From Dorea sp. D27 (lineage in GTDB: Bacteria; Bacillota; Clostridia; Lachnospirales; Lachnospiraceae): 64,000 nt of DNA. A model generated the notes under the pieces. The model was not told where the DNA came from. It ran no database searches and saw only the letters and a program-made list of their open reading frames with translations. Position 1 is the first letter of the stretch. Each line of letters opens with the position of its first letter. The stretch is from positions 64,420 to 128,419 of the forward strand of contig NZ_KQ236748.1 of the NCBI RefSeq assembly GCF_001185345.1, written 5' to 3'. This document shows, piece after piece, positions 42,108 through 49,996 of the stretch. Both the position numbers and the translations under genes were made by a program.

Positions 42108-42371
42108 TCAAGGCTCTTCTGCCTCGCTAGCTGAAAAATAAAATTCTTCCAAAAACTGTTCTTCTGTCCCGTAGTGTTCTATGTAATAAGCCTTGCACCT
42201 CCTTTTAAGCTCTCCGTCTATTCCGTCTGCTTCTTTCGTCCGGCCGGCGCCGTTCGGATGCATCTGCGGCTTTAATGGTGCTATGAACCCTAATCTTTCA
42301 GATAGAGCCTTCTCTTTCTTACCGTGATGGAAGATATGATGACGTTCCACGCCATACACGCCTGTATACAT
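42108..42371 (-). CDS. HNH-like protein, possibly missing its first residues
   Basis: 87 residues. MYTGVYGVERHHIFHHGKKEKALSERLGFIAPLKPQMHPNGAG matches the His-rich core of phage HNH/Rap-like recombination proteins. Relatives begin with a short Cys-containing segment (CYVTG-like) before this point. Here the codons just upstream are ATG GAC TGC TGA, so an in-frame TGA separates MDC from MYTG and no good ribosome site precedes the present ATG. It may be a 5'-damaged gene or start late. Confidence 0.6.
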   Translation of the reverse strand: MYTGVYGVERHHIFHHGKKEKALSERLGFIAPLKPQMHPNGAGRTKEADGIDGELKRRCKAYYIEHYGTEEQFLEEFYFSASEAEEP

Positions 42372-42411
42372 TCAGCAGTCCATATCGTCTGTAAAGATTG
42401 ACCACAATGTT

Positions 42412-42996
42412 TTAGCCAATGTTCACACCGTACCTTCCCTTTAACAGCCTCTTTTCATCCGGTGTCATAATTCTGCTCTCAGAAATGTCAGCGTCTAAAC
42501 AGTCATTAATAACTCCGTTTATTAAACATGCCATTTCCTGCGTGTTATAATCACTGGAGCCTCGCAGCAGATAATAGGTGCGATAATCTTTACCATCCTT
42601 AAGCTGTGTTACCTGTGTTGTGGGCTTAATGTGGTAGCTTTCTTCCTCAAGAGCATTATTCCACGTCTCATCTGTATCAAGTACAAGAGAACGTATTAAC
42701 TGGCCACCTAGAATTGCAAACTGTCCATATCTTCTAAGTGCTTCATTATGGGCTCGGTTCTTTGATATTCCTTTTTCATTCGCATACATAGTAAGTAACG
42801 TCCAATAATACGCGTTTGCATCGAGAGATCTCTTCCTTTTGTGTCTTTTAATACTTATATCCAGCTTTTCGTAATCCTTAAGCTTCTGAAAGGCTTCTCT
42901 TGCGTCTTCATTTAGAATCAGTACAGCTTTCTGCTTTTTTTCCATCAAATCAGCCATTAAGCTATCAAAACGTCCTGTAAAATTCATCTTTTCCAC
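42412..42996 (-). CDS. NinB-like recombination protein
   Basis: 194 residues. KRHKRKRSLDANAYYWTLLTMYANEKGISKNRAHNEALRRYGQ matches the NinB/Orf-type fold that binds single-stranded DNA and helps load recombinases. It follows the single-strand-annealing gene, its expected partner, with no gap between them. The N-terminal ~45 residues are helical and charged. Confidence 0.7.
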   Translation of the reverse strand: MEKMNFTGRFDSLMADLMEKKQKAVLILNEDAREAFQKLKDYEKLDISIKRHKRKRSLDANAYYWTLLTMYANEKGISKNRAHNEALRRYGQFAILGGQLIRSLVLDTDETWNNALEEESYHIKPTTQVTQLKDGKDYRTYYLLRGSSDYNTQEMACLINGVINDCLDADISESRIMTPDEKRLLKGRYGVNIG

Positions 42997-43674
42997 CTAC
43001 TTAAACGGAACTTCTTCGTTGATATCTTCAGGTACTTCGACAGACTCATAATCAGGTATCTTCTTCAGCAGTGACATGGCGTCATTAAATTGCGATACTG
43101 TCATATTTTCCAGATTCTTCGGGCTATACCTGAAAAGAATTGACATTTCATTTTTTCCAGTTCTTTCTATTTCTTTTCTTAGCTCAACCAACTGTCTTGA
43201 ATCAATTTTCGGCTCAGTATTTGCTTCACTCTTTGCATCATATTTGGTGGTATCCGCCTGAAAATACACATCAGCTCCAATACCAAGCTGTTTACATGCC
43301 ACGGATAATGCATCAGTAGTCGCCATCTTATAGCATTCATCTGAAACGAATAAACCGCTCTTTTCGTCAGTCACAAACTTGCTGCCACCACTTCCGAATA
43401 TCGGCATAGACCACACACCTTTTATTTTTATGTAAAGTTCTATATCCACGAAAGCGGCTATTTCTTTTCCAGCCTGTTCTAAACGCTTGTCAACAGTCTT
43501 GTAGTACCATCCCATCCCACACGGGCCAAATTCCTCCGTCAGCTTCTTGATACGCCACATCGGATTGATATCCGTCATACCCTTTAGGCGGCCGCCCTTG
43601 ATAGTTTTCTTTGCTTCATCGGGAACTGCCCGTACTTTATTGTACAATTCAAGGTTCGGGTTGCTTTCCGACAT
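42997..43674 (-). CDS. Rad52-like single-strand annealing protein
   Basis: 225 residues. GMTDINPMWRIKKLTEEFGPCGMGWYYKTVDKRL, then FGSGGSKFV and SDECYKMATTDALSVACKQLGIGADVYF are the pattern of Rad52/ERF-like phage annealing proteins. The C-terminal ~65 residues are a linker with an acidic end (EDINEEVPFK). It should promote phage recombination together with the NinB-like protein. Exact subfamily (Rad52, ERF, DUF1071) is not certain. Confidence 0.75.
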   Translation of the reverse strand: MSESNPNLELYNKVRAVPDEAKKTIKGGRLKGMTDINPMWRIKKLTEEFGPCGMGWYYKTVDKRLEQAGKEIAAFVDIELYIKIKGVWSMPIFGSGGSKFVTDEKSGLFVSDECYKMATTDALSVACKQLGIGADVYFQADTTKYDAKSEANTEPKIDSRQLVELRKEIERTGKNEMSILFRYSPKNLENMTVSQFNDAMSLLKKIPDYESVEVPEDINEEVPFK

Positions 43675-44591
43675 TACACATCCTTCCTTTCAAAGTACAC
43701 GCCCAGGCTTGTCAATGCCATTTCTATGGCCTGCTGCTCTTCAGGTGTCGCAACAACGGTATAGACTATTGTCTGCGAATCTCTTGAAGATAGGGGCGCG
43801 GCTTCTGCCTTATCAACCGATTTAATATCATCTGCTGTGGATTTCTTCGCCTCGTTGCGAATCCTCTCCTCTGCGGCGATACGTTCACGCTCTTCCCGGC
43901 GAACCCTTTCTCGTTCAACATCAATCTCACGTTCTCGCCTTTCTGCGTCCTCTTCTTCCTTCTTCTTGAGTATTTCAGCCTTCCTGTTTTCATAATCAGC
44001 TATTAGCTTCATGGCACTTGCGAGGTTCCTCGTCTCCATGTATAGGCTCAGCGCATCATCTACCTTGTCCGAGCTCATTGCAGATATCGCATTGACATCC
44101 GAACTCGTCGTTACGGATATATCAGTTAGGTCCTGCCGGATAGATTTCATCGTCGCCGTGGTATTTGTCCACTTTGGGTTAAATATTGTTTCCAACGGTA
44201 TGTAGTCGTATAAGCTCTCCGGGACAATCTCGTTATAGGCCGCTTCGATTTCTGACTTCTTCTCCCGTACCCGTCTTTCTTCAAATTCCTTGACCTGTCC
44301 GTCTATGTAGCTTATCGGACGGTCAATCATACCCTGCAGCTCAATAACCTTCTGCTCGAACTGCTTGTAAGGAATCATGTAAGCGTCCCTGACTGCTATC
44401 TTCCTATCGTGTACCGACTTCTTCAACTTCCGCAGTTCCGCAAGGTCGGATTTCGCTTCTTTTTTTGACTCTTCAGTAAATACCTTGCCTGCATACTCGT
44501 CCATCTTCATGGATAGCTGCTTCTTCAATGCATCAAAGTTCACGTCAATCTCGCCTGGATGTTGCGAGGTTTCAAATTTCAACACGCTCAT
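43674..44591 (-). CDS. DUF1351 phage protein
   Basis: 305 residues from the ATG at 44591 (MSVLKFETSQHPGEIDVNFDALKKQLSMKMDEY), with GGAGG 9 bp upstream. The family is almost always next to annealing proteins in Firmicutes phages, as here (1-bp overlap). A coiled coil rich in Arg/Glu covers residues ~205-265 (RREREIDVERERVRREERERI). It may be an accessory recombination factor; no catalytic motif. Confidence 0.85.
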   Translation of the reverse strand: MSVLKFETSQHPGEIDVNFDALKKQLSMKMDEYAGKVFTEESKKEAKSDLAELRKLKKSVHDRKIAVRDAYMIPYKQFEQKVIELQGMIDRPISYIDGQVKEFEERRVREKKSEIEAAYNEIVPESLYDYIPLETIFNPKWTNTTATMKSIRQDLTDISVTTSSDVNAISAMSSDKVDDALSLYMETRNLASAMKLIADYENRKAEILKKKEEEDAERREREIDVERERVRREERERIAAEERIRNEAKKSTADDIKSVDKAEAAPLSSRDSQTIVYTVVATPEEQQAIEMALTSLGVYFERKDV

Positions 44592-44733
44592 TTTCCAAAT
44601 CCTCCATATATTCAAATAGGTTATTGTAATGTCTCTTAAATAATCTGCCTCTCTTTTTTCTTTCTATCTCGCAGTCACATCTCTCACCAGGGTCTAGATG
44701 TGCTCCGCAGTATGGACATTCGTTGTAGTACAT
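44572..44733 (-). CDS. Small zinc-ribbon protein (53 aa)
   Basis: MYYNECPYCGAHLDPGERCDCE carries two Cys pairs of a zinc ribbon, followed by a basic patch (ERKKRGRLFKRH). It overlaps the DUF1351 start by 20 bp. Such small Cys-rich proteins are frequent in phage early operons and probably bind nucleic acid or proteins. Confidence 0.65.
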   Translation of the reverse strand: MYYNECPYCGAHLDPGERCDCEIERKKRGRLFKRHYNNLFEYMEDLENERVEI

Positions 44734-44993
44734 GTGTTCACCTGCTTTCTTAAGTCCAAAAGGTGCTGTCTACAGTTTTCATAAGTGCGTGGACTTATAT
44801 TAGCAAAATCAAATCTATACTCTCCGTCGTAACTGCCCCTATTGAATCCGCTATCCTGTATCAGAATTGAAATGTCTGTCCCATGATTTGTACAGCAGAA
44901 GTCTATGTAAGGGTAACCATTTTTCCCTTCCCCGTTCTCCTGTATGTCTAAACACAGGTCTAATAATGCGTGTATCTTATCTCTATTACTCAT
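44694..44993 (-). CDS. Small early phage protein
   Basis: 99 residues (MSNRDKIHALLDLCLDIQENGEGKNGYPYIDFCCTNHGTDISILIQDSGF...). Overlaps the zinc-ribbon gene by 40 bp. No family recognised. GAGGATTA precedes the ATG. Confidence 0.6.
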   Translation of the reverse strand: MSNRDKIHALLDLCLDIQENGEGKNGYPYIDFCCTNHGTDISILIQDSGFNRGSYDGEYRFDFANISPRTYENCRQHLLDLRKQVNTCTTTNVHTAEHI

Positions 44994-45093
44994 TGACTAA
45001 TCCTCCTTAAAGCGTTATAATAACAATACATTATGTGATGTAGTCCGTTATCGGTCTACTCTCGGCGCTTACCTCCCTTGGTCAAGCGCCTTT

Positions 45094-45249
45094 TTAGTGC
45101 CCGTAAATAAAACACCACAGGGCAAGCACGCATAAAATTGCTACTGCCATCAGAAACCCAAGGCCAACGATAAAAATTATGTAGAATACCATGTCTTTAA
45201 GCTTTGCCTTGGCTTTGTGCCTCAACTTGTGTCTTCTAAATCTTGACAT
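45094..45249 (-). CDS. Small basic membrane protein (51 aa)
   Basis: MSRFRRHKLRHKAKAKLKDM is followed by one membrane helix (FYIIFIVGLGFLMAVAILCV and on). The start lies within the end of the excisionase gene (28-bp overlap) and the ribosome site is weak. A shorter version could start at the internal ATG at 45192. Membrane proteins of this size at the start of an early operon may alter host functions. Confidence 0.5.
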   Translation of the reverse strand: MSRFRRHKLRHKAKAKLKDMVFYIIFIVGLGFLMAVAILCVLALWCFIYGH

Positions 45250-45446
45250 TCTGTTTCTGTCAACTCCCTTCCGATATGTTTTTCCAGCTTGCTGCGATAA
45301 ATATTAAACTCATTCCTTCCGCTGTTACTTTTCTTTGGAATGCACTCCCCGAAGTCCCATATCCCCCGGCGTATTCTTTCACGTACCATTTGTGGGGAAC
45401 ATCCTAGTATCTTCGCTACTTCCGGGGGCTTCAAAATTTCAGCCAC
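45222..45446 (-). CDS. Excisionase-like HTH protein
   Basis: 74 residues from a GTG at 45446 with AGGAGGTG at good spacing. LKPPEVAKILGCSPQMVRERIRRGIWDFGECIPKKSNSGRNEFNIYRSKLEKHIG is a MerR-like HTH_17 domain. It is the first gene of the leftward early operon, far from the integrase, so it may act as excisionase or as an early regulator. Confidence 0.78.
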   Translation of the reverse strand: MAEILKPPEVAKILGCSPQMVRERIRRGIWDFGECIPKKSNSGRNEFNIYRSKLEKHIGRELTETECQDLEDTS

Positions 45447-45470
45447 ATTATCACCTCCTGATTTTAATTA

Positions 45471-45499
45471 TTGCTAAAGTCCTTCTTCTTCCGTATAAT
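45471..45499 (+). promoter_or_regulatory. Promoter of the immunity-region moron
   Basis: TTGCTA (45471-45476) and TATAAT (45494-45499) with 17 bp between, 49 bp before the ATG of the gene at 45548. Confidence 0.65.
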
Positions 45500-45547
45500 T
45501 TAACTTATAGTTGAAAGTATCTTTACAGAGGAAGGAAGGTAGTTAAA

Positions 45548-46102
45548 ATGACAAATTATGAAATTGTAACTTGCGTTATTTCTTGTATGGCAGTTGTCGT
45601 CTCCGCTTTCGCCGCATGGTTCACATATCGGAACTTGAAAGAAATACGGAATCAGTTCTTTGAACAAAATCGCGGAAATCTTGTATTTTCAATAACCGAG
45701 GTGAAAAAGGGGGCCTTCCGTTCAACAGTTTTAAAGAACTATGGTAATTCACCAGCAAGGCTCATATCTCTAAAAATAACGCCTGAGTTAAAATGGTCTG
45801 ATGTAAGCGATGGCGATTATGAAGGCTTGGATAACAACCCTGTTCTTTCTAACTGTAAAAACGTCTTTTTAGCTCCTAACCAATTTATTTCATCAGATTT
45901 TTATTTTGAAGGTTATCCACATGAAACTTTTAATGTCGAAATCAATTACGAAACGTGCGGTAAAATCTTTAGTATTTCTTACGCTATTGATTTAAGATAC
46001 GGAGACAATCTTGTCACATCTGTAAGCGACACTAAGGAGCAAAGCAAAATACTTAAAGAAATTAGTCATAATATTGAACAGCTTTCTGACAGATTTCTTT
46101 AA
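45548..46102 (+). CDS. Membrane-anchored protein of the immunity region
   Basis: 184 residues with a strong ribosome site (GAGGAAGGAAGG). One N-terminal membrane helix (VTCVISCMAVVVSAFAAWFTY) is followed by a soluble beta-rich domain (FSITEVKKGAFRSTVLKNYGNSPARLISLKIT) and a C-terminal helix. It has its own promoter and reads against the surrounding early genes, between the Cro-like and excisionase genes. That is the pattern of a lysogen-expressed moron, possibly for superinfection exclusion. Function unknown. Confidence 0.7.
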   Translation: MTNYEIVTCVISCMAVVVSAFAAWFTYRNLKEIRNQFFEQNRGNLVFSITEVKKGAFRSTVLKNYGNSPARLISLKITPELKWSDVSDGDYEGLDNNPVLSNCKNVFLAPNQFISSDFYFEGYPHETFNVEINYETCGKIFSISYAIDLRYGDNLVTSVSDTKEQSKILKEISHNIEQLSDRFL

Positions 46103-46208
46103 CTGCTTCTCTGACCTTGTCTTTGGGGTAATCTGGCGCGTTTACTTTTATATTCATTTCAATTGCCCCGTCTGAAAGTATTATTTCTTTTTTGCTTTCA
46201 GCGCTCAT
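46062..46208 (-). CDS. Uncertain small ORF downstream of the Cro-like gene
   Basis: 48 residues if it starts at MSAESKKEIILSDGAIEMNIKVNAPDYPKDKVREAVKEICQKAVQYYD. A good ribosome site (AGAGGTG) lies further upstream, before a GTG at 46273 that opens a 12-codon frame (VSTENTYPVELT) in another phase. The two may be parts of one gene split by a one-base change. It overlaps the convergent gene's end by 41 bp. Confidence 0.35.
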   Translation of the reverse strand: MSAESKKEIILSDGAIEMNIKVNAPDYPKDKVREAVKEICQKAVQYYD

Positions 46209-46309
46209 AACCCACCCGTTGCCTATCGTATTCTTCAAGTAAGTTCTACTGGGTATGTATTTTCTGTTGACACTTGTGTCACCTCTTTTTAAGTTTAATT
46301 TTGTTTTAC

Positions 46310-46320
46310 ATGTTGAACAT
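46310..46320. promoter_or_regulatory. Repressor operator OR-like site 1
   Basis: ATGTTGAACAT, a perfect 5-1-5 palindrome, just after the Cro-like gene. Two partial copies lie in the divergent promoter region (46535-46545 and 46584-46594). Confidence 0.6.
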
Positions 46321-46512
46321 TTATTCCAAAAAAATTTCAGAAACTTTTTTATTAAGCGCTTCTGCAATTTTTAATAATGTCCCTGTTGTGGTTATTTTTA
46401 TTGTTCCATTTTCAAGACCAGATATTATAGTTCTTGATACACAGGCCCTTCTAGCCAATTCAGCCTGGGACATTTTTAATTCCTTTCTGAAATCTTTAAT
46501 TTTATACTCCAC
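46321..46512 (-). CDS. Cro-like XRE regulator
   Basis: 63 residues from a GTG at 46512, which has AAGGAGG 8 bp upstream. Single HTH (YKIKDFRKELKMSQAELARRACVSRTIISGLENGTIKITTTGTLLKIAEALNKKVSEIFLE). It diverges from the S24 repressor gene and shares its promoter region, the classic Cro position in the lysis-lysogeny switch. Confidence 0.88.
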   Translation of the reverse strand: MEYKIKDFRKELKMSQAELARRACVSRTIISGLENGTIKITTTGTLLKIAEALNKKVSEIFLE

Positions 46513-46534
46513 TCTAATCACCTCCTTGTTTATT

Positions 46535-46628
46535 ATGTTGAACTATGTAATTATAGTATCACTACATCTCCTCCATGTCAAGCATGTTGAACTTTTTTAT
46601 TGACATTTTATTTTTGTCATTGTACAAT
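46535..46628. promoter_or_regulatory. Divergent lysogeny-switch promoters and operators
   Basis: Rightward: TTGACA (46600-46605), 17 bp, TACAAT (46623-46628) for the S24 repressor. Leftward: TTGACA read on the minus strand near 46573-46578 and TACTAT 17 bp later for the Cro-like gene. Operator-like ATGTTGAAC words at 46535 and 46584 overlap these elements, so the repressor can block both. Confidence 0.75.
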
Positions 46629-46662
46629 ATACTAAACGAAGAAAAAGAGGTGAAATTTAAGC

Positions 46663-47880
46663 ATGACGTTGGGTGACATTTTAAAAAGATATCGAGAAGA
46701 AAACAATATAAGTATGGATGAGTTTTCAAGGAAAAGCTCTTTGAGCAAAGGCTATATATCAATGCTAGAAAATAATATAAATCCAAGAAATAAAAAACCC
46801 ATTGCTCCAACACTTCCTACAATCAAAAAAATTGCTACAGGGATAGGACTAGATGTAGATACGTTACTAAAAATGATGGATAGCAATCAGGAAATCTCTT
46901 TAGAACACGATGAATTATACACTCAACCTTTAAATAATATCCACCAAAATATGAAATGTAAATGTGAAGACACAGGCACAACAATTGGAGATAAGCTAAA
47001 AAAAATCCGAGAAAAAACAAGTATGAACAAAAAAGAATTTGCTTCATATCTAGGAGTTAAATACACTACCTATAATGGATATGAAACTGGAAACCGAGAG
47101 CCTGCTTCTGACTTTTTAATACTTATATCAAAGAAAATGGATGTTTCAGTGGACTATATCATGGGACTTACAGACGAAAAAGATATAATGCATTCATACG
47201 AATTAAAATCCGGTGAATACGAACACATAAAAAAATACCGGTTATTAAGTGAACGCGGCAAGGAAGAAATCGTTGACTTTGTTTTAAACAAGGAATATGA
47301 ACGTTGTAAGACAGAGTTTGATAGAAGTGAAAACATAGTTCAGTTGGAAGATACTAAGACAATTCCTTATTACCAGAGGCTTGCCAGCGCCGGCCCAGGA
47401 CAGCTACTTCTTGATGGACTTCCAGATGATACTATAAACATACCTAATATACACAAATATAAGCATGTCGGGTATGCAATTGGTGTGAATGGTAATAGCA
47501 TGGAGCCCGCTTACTTTGACGGAGATACCATACTCGTAGAGCCTACAAACTATATAGACGAAGGTGAAATAGGAATATTTTTAGTCGATGGAAAGTCTTA
47601 TGTAAAGAAAAAGGGAGACGGGATTCTGATATCGCTAAATGATGATTGCGATGACGTATCTATACTACCAGATTCAAGATGCCTCGGAAGGGTCATCGAC
47701 GTCTACACACAGGAAGAAGATTTTGAGGTTGAGGACACCTTAGAGACGTCTCTCGAGCGTCAGCACAAGAGAGAACAGTCCATGCTCGAAGAGCTAGAAA
47801 AGGAGGCCCTTAAGAAGGGAGCCGCCGCAGTAAGCAAAAAAGGCTTTAAGGCTATAGATGGGGGTAAAAGTACCATATAA
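46663..47880 (+). CDS. Prophage repressor: two HTH domains plus LexA-like S24 peptidase
   Basis: 405 residues. HTH 1 is residues ~1-70 (GDILKRYREENNISMDEFSRKSSLSKGYISMLE). HTH 2 is ~104-170 (IGDKLKKIREKTSMNKKEFASYLGVKYTTYNGYETGNREPASDF). The S24 domain follows, with cleavage site ASAGPG (~residue 238), nucleophile Ser in GNSMEP and catalytic Lys in YVKKKG. A charged ~50-residue extension beyond the peptidase (LERQHKREQSMLEELEKEALKKGAAAV) is unusual. RecA-stimulated self-cleavage would trigger induction. Most CI-like proteins have only one HTH. Confidence 0.92.
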   Translation: MTLGDILKRYREENNISMDEFSRKSSLSKGYISMLENNINPRNKKPIAPTLPTIKKIATGIGLDVDTLLKMMDSNQEISLEHDELYTQPLNNIHQNMKCKCEDTGTTIGDKLKKIREKTSMNKKEFASYLGVKYTTYNGYETGNREPASDFLILISKKMDVSVDYIMGLTDEKDIMHSYELKSGEYEHIKKYRLLSERGKEEIVDFVLNKEYERCKTEFDRSENIVQLEDTKTIPYYQRLASAGPGQLLLDGLPDDTINIPNIHKYKHVGYAIGVNGNSMEPAYFDGDTILVEPTNYIDEGEIGIFLVDGKSYVKKKGDGILISLNDDCDDVSILPDSRCLGRVIDVYTQEEDFEVEDTLETSLERQHKREQSMLEELEKEALKKGAAAVSKKGFKAIDGGKSTI

Positions 47881-47947
47881 TGGAATCTCCACATCCTGTT
47901 ATTTCTGTTAATATTTAGTTATAACCAAATAACAGGAGGTACATAAT

Positions 47948-48613
47948 ATGCATTCTCTATTGTCATTACCCGAAGATGAAGAGGTTCTATTGTTGCGTCT
48001 TGCTGCTTATAATATTTTGACTAAATATGAGACCGATTCATTGCCGATAGACCCATTATCTCAGCTTCAGCTTGATGATAAGGTCAAGATTTACTCACAG
48101 CAGTTCTTGGCTGAGTATTGGGGCGACGATATAGGCCATTACCTTAAAGAATATGATCATGGATTCCTGACATATTCCGCTGATATGGACAAACATATCG
48201 TATTCTATAACGAGGAGGACCCTCCCGAGGTAAAGCGCTGGATGCTTGCCGTAGCCATTTCGGAAATATTCCTTAGTACAAAAGTTGATGAGATGTCAAT
48301 AGCACTAAGTGATCGATATACATACGCCGAAGAATTTTCCTACTTTTATCTCGCACCAGATATTATCCTTGACAGGTGCAAGATATCAACAATGGAAGAG
48401 ATATTGGAATACTGCAAGATACCGTTCAACAAGGCCCACTATAAGGCGAAAAAATTACGCAAGCAGAGAAATATTAAAGACGTAAAACGGGACTTTCTAG
48501 AAGATTCGCTACTGAAAAATTTCTCCCGTTTTATAAATAAAGTAAACAAAAGACCGTCCCTGCGCCAACAGGAACGGCCAAGCAATACTACTCGAAGCAG
48601 TGCCCCGATGTAA
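47948..48613 (+). CDS. ImmA/IrrE-like protein without the zinc motif
   Basis: 221 residues with AGGAGG 8 bp upstream. The length and later part (AEEFSYFYLAPDIILDRC matching the AxxFAxxLLMP helix) fit the ImmA/IrrE fold. At the place of HExxH the sequence reads VKRWMLAVAISEIFLSTK, so no zinc site is present. The C-terminus is basic (QQERPSNTTRSSAPM). It lies between repressor and integrase. As a pseudo-peptidase it may regulate the repressor by binding instead of cutting. Confidence 0.65.
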   Translation: MHSLLSLPEDEEVLLLRLAAYNILTKYETDSLPIDPLSQLQLDDKVKIYSQQFLAEYWGDDIGHYLKEYDHGFLTYSADMDKHIVFYNEEDPPEVKRWMLAVAISEIFLSTKVDEMSIALSDRYTYAEEFSYFYLAPDIILDRCKISTMEEILEYCKIPFNKAHYKAKKLRKQRNIKDVKRDFLEDSLLKNFSRFINKVNKRPSLRQQERPSNTTRSSAPM

Positions 48614-48642
48614 TACTACAACTCAAAGCTATTATATCACCC

Positions 48643-48674
48643 ATGCACCTGCTTCGCAAGTAGGTGCATTTTTG
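48643..48674 (+). terminator. Terminator before the integrase
   Basis: ATGCACCT...AGGTGCAT with a TTCG-containing loop, then TTTTT. It ends the repressor / ImmA-like transcript. Confidence 0.8.
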
Positions 48675-48700
48675 CACTCATTTTTAGAGAGGTGGTATAT

Positions 48701-49843
48701 ATGGCTAAAAGAAAGAAATACCCAAAGCTGCCTAACGGCTATGGGCAAATAAAGTATCTCGGGAAGAACCGGCGCAACCCTTACGCCGTCTATCCACCCG
48801 TGAAAGAATTTGACGAGAATGGAAAGGCTATTATGTCTAAAGCTCTGTGTTACGTTGATGACTGGATGAAAGGCTTTGCAATACTGACAGCATATAGAGC
48901 CGGTACATACACCCCGGGAATGGAAAAAGAGCTGAACTGTGATGACACGGATTCGGCAAATGCGAGTTCAGTCGTGCAACGCATATTGGCTGATTACAAT
49001 CTTACAAAGAATGGAAGGTTAGGGCAGAAGACATTTGAAGAAGTCTATAATGATTTCTATGACTACAAATATGAAAGGGATAAAAGCAGAAACTACTCTG
49101 TAGCATCGAAGAACTCTACCAGGGCTGCCTTTAAAAATTGTATGATATTACACAAAAAGCCCTTTGCTGACTTACGTCACAAGGATTTGCAGGAGGCTAT
49201 CGACAGTTGTAAGCTCAAACATTCCAGCCTCGAACTTATAGTCTCACTTCTACATCAAATGTATGAGTATGCAATAGTATATGAACTGGTAGACAAGGAC
49301 TACTCAACAGCTTTAAAAATCAATATACCAGACGATGATGAGCATGGAGTGCCATTTACCCCAGAAGAGCTGGAAATACTCTGGAAAAACAGGGATAATG
49401 ATATTGTCGAGTTCATATTGATTATGTGCTATTCAGGTTATCGCTTATCGGCATACAAGAATCTGGAAGTAAATCTCGTAGAGAGCTATTTTAAAGGAGG
49501 GGTCAAAACAAAGTACAGCAAAGACCGAATCGTGCCTATACACTCTGGCATTCTCCCTCTGGTAGAGCATCGTCTAAGCGAATACGGTTGCCTGTTGCCA
49601 CAATCCAATTCAAACTTTAGGTGCAAAATGTACGAGATAATAAAGGAATTGGATATAGGATGCCATACGCCGCATGATTGTCGCCATACATTTTCGGCTT
49701 TATGCGAAAAATACGGTATCAGCAATAACGACAGAAGCCGTATGTTAGGTCATTCGTTCAGAGATATTACAAACAAGGTATACGGTCATCGAGAACTGGA
49801 GGACCTAAGGGCCGAGATAGAAAAGATTCAGATTTGTTACTAA
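48701..49843 (+). CDS. int: Tyrosine recombinase (phage integrase)
   Basis: 380 residues from the ATG at 48701 (MAKRKKYPKLPNGYGQI) with GAGGTGG upstream. An N-terminal arm-binding domain is followed by a core-binding domain (residues ~100-190). The catalytic domain has Arg in SGYRLSAYKNLE, HxxR in HDCRHTFSALCEKYG, a His in LGHSF and Tyr in ITNKVYGH. The stop codon lies inside the right arm-type site, 139 bp before attR. It integrates the phage at the 15-bp core. Confidence 0.93.
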   Translation: MAKRKKYPKLPNGYGQIKYLGKNRRNPYAVYPPVKEFDENGKAIMSKALCYVDDWMKGFAILTAYRAGTYTPGMEKELNCDDTDSANASSVVQRILADYNLTKNGRLGQKTFEEVYNDFYDYKYERDKSRNYSVASKNSTRAAFKNCMILHKKPFADLRHKDLQEAIDSCKLKHSSLELIVSLLHQMYEYAIVYELVDKDYSTALKINIPDDDEHGVPFTPEELEILWKNRDNDIVEFILIMCYSGYRLSAYKNLEVNLVESYFKGGVKTKYSKDRIVPIHSGILPLVEHRLSEYGCLLPQSNSNFRCKMYEIIKELDIGCHTPHDCRHTFSALCEKYGISNNDRSRMLGHSFRDITNKVYGHRELEDLRAEIEKIQICY

Positions 49844-49857
49844 CGTGTTGCGAACCG
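49836..49857. other. Putative integrase arm-type site (right)
   Basis: GTTACTAACGT followed by GTTGCGAACCG, the counterpart of 9270-9291, overlapping the integrase stop codon (TAA at 49841-49843). It matches the left site at 19 of 22 positions. Confidence 0.6.
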
Positions 49858-49981
49858 TATGCAATTATCCACTATTTACACAAAGCTAATATAGGTATCC
49901 ATAACTTTGAAAATCAGCGTAAAACAGGCCGTTATTGCAATTTTCTCACTAAATTAGATATGTTGCAAAATAAACAAAAAA

Positions 49982-49996
49982 TTAAGATGGGCTTAA
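49982..49996. other. attR core
   Basis: TTAAGATGGGCTTAA, identical to attL. The last six bases plus the following G (CTTAAG) are also the start of the 64-bp conserved region upstream of sRNA copy 1, so the phage inserts at the edge of the sRNA promoter. Between 49858 and 49981 I see no gene. Confidence 0.8.

Larger units (their letters stand above)
9217..49996. mobile_element. Complete siphovirus-type prophage, ~40.8 kb
   Basis: It is bounded by a perfect 15-bp direct repeat and carries a tyrosine integrase 140 bp from the right repeat. All modules of a tailed phage are present: lysis, tail fibre/baseplate, tape measure, tail tube, head-tail joining, capsid, scaffold, portal, terminase, replication/recombination and immunity. 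Most genes read leftward from the early region (45.4 kb) to the lysis cassette (11.9 kb). The N4-gp56-type capsid, SPP1-type portal and PBSX-type terminase match siphophages of Lachnospiraceae. No structural gene looks broken, so it may be inducible. Confidence 0.93.

Noticed and set aside
9266..49867. The similar TTTGTTRCTAACGTGTT sequences at both prophage ends as the att core
   Set aside because: They differ at several positions, whereas a 15-bp perfect repeat lies further out; their tandem 11-bp units fit arm-type integrase sites better.
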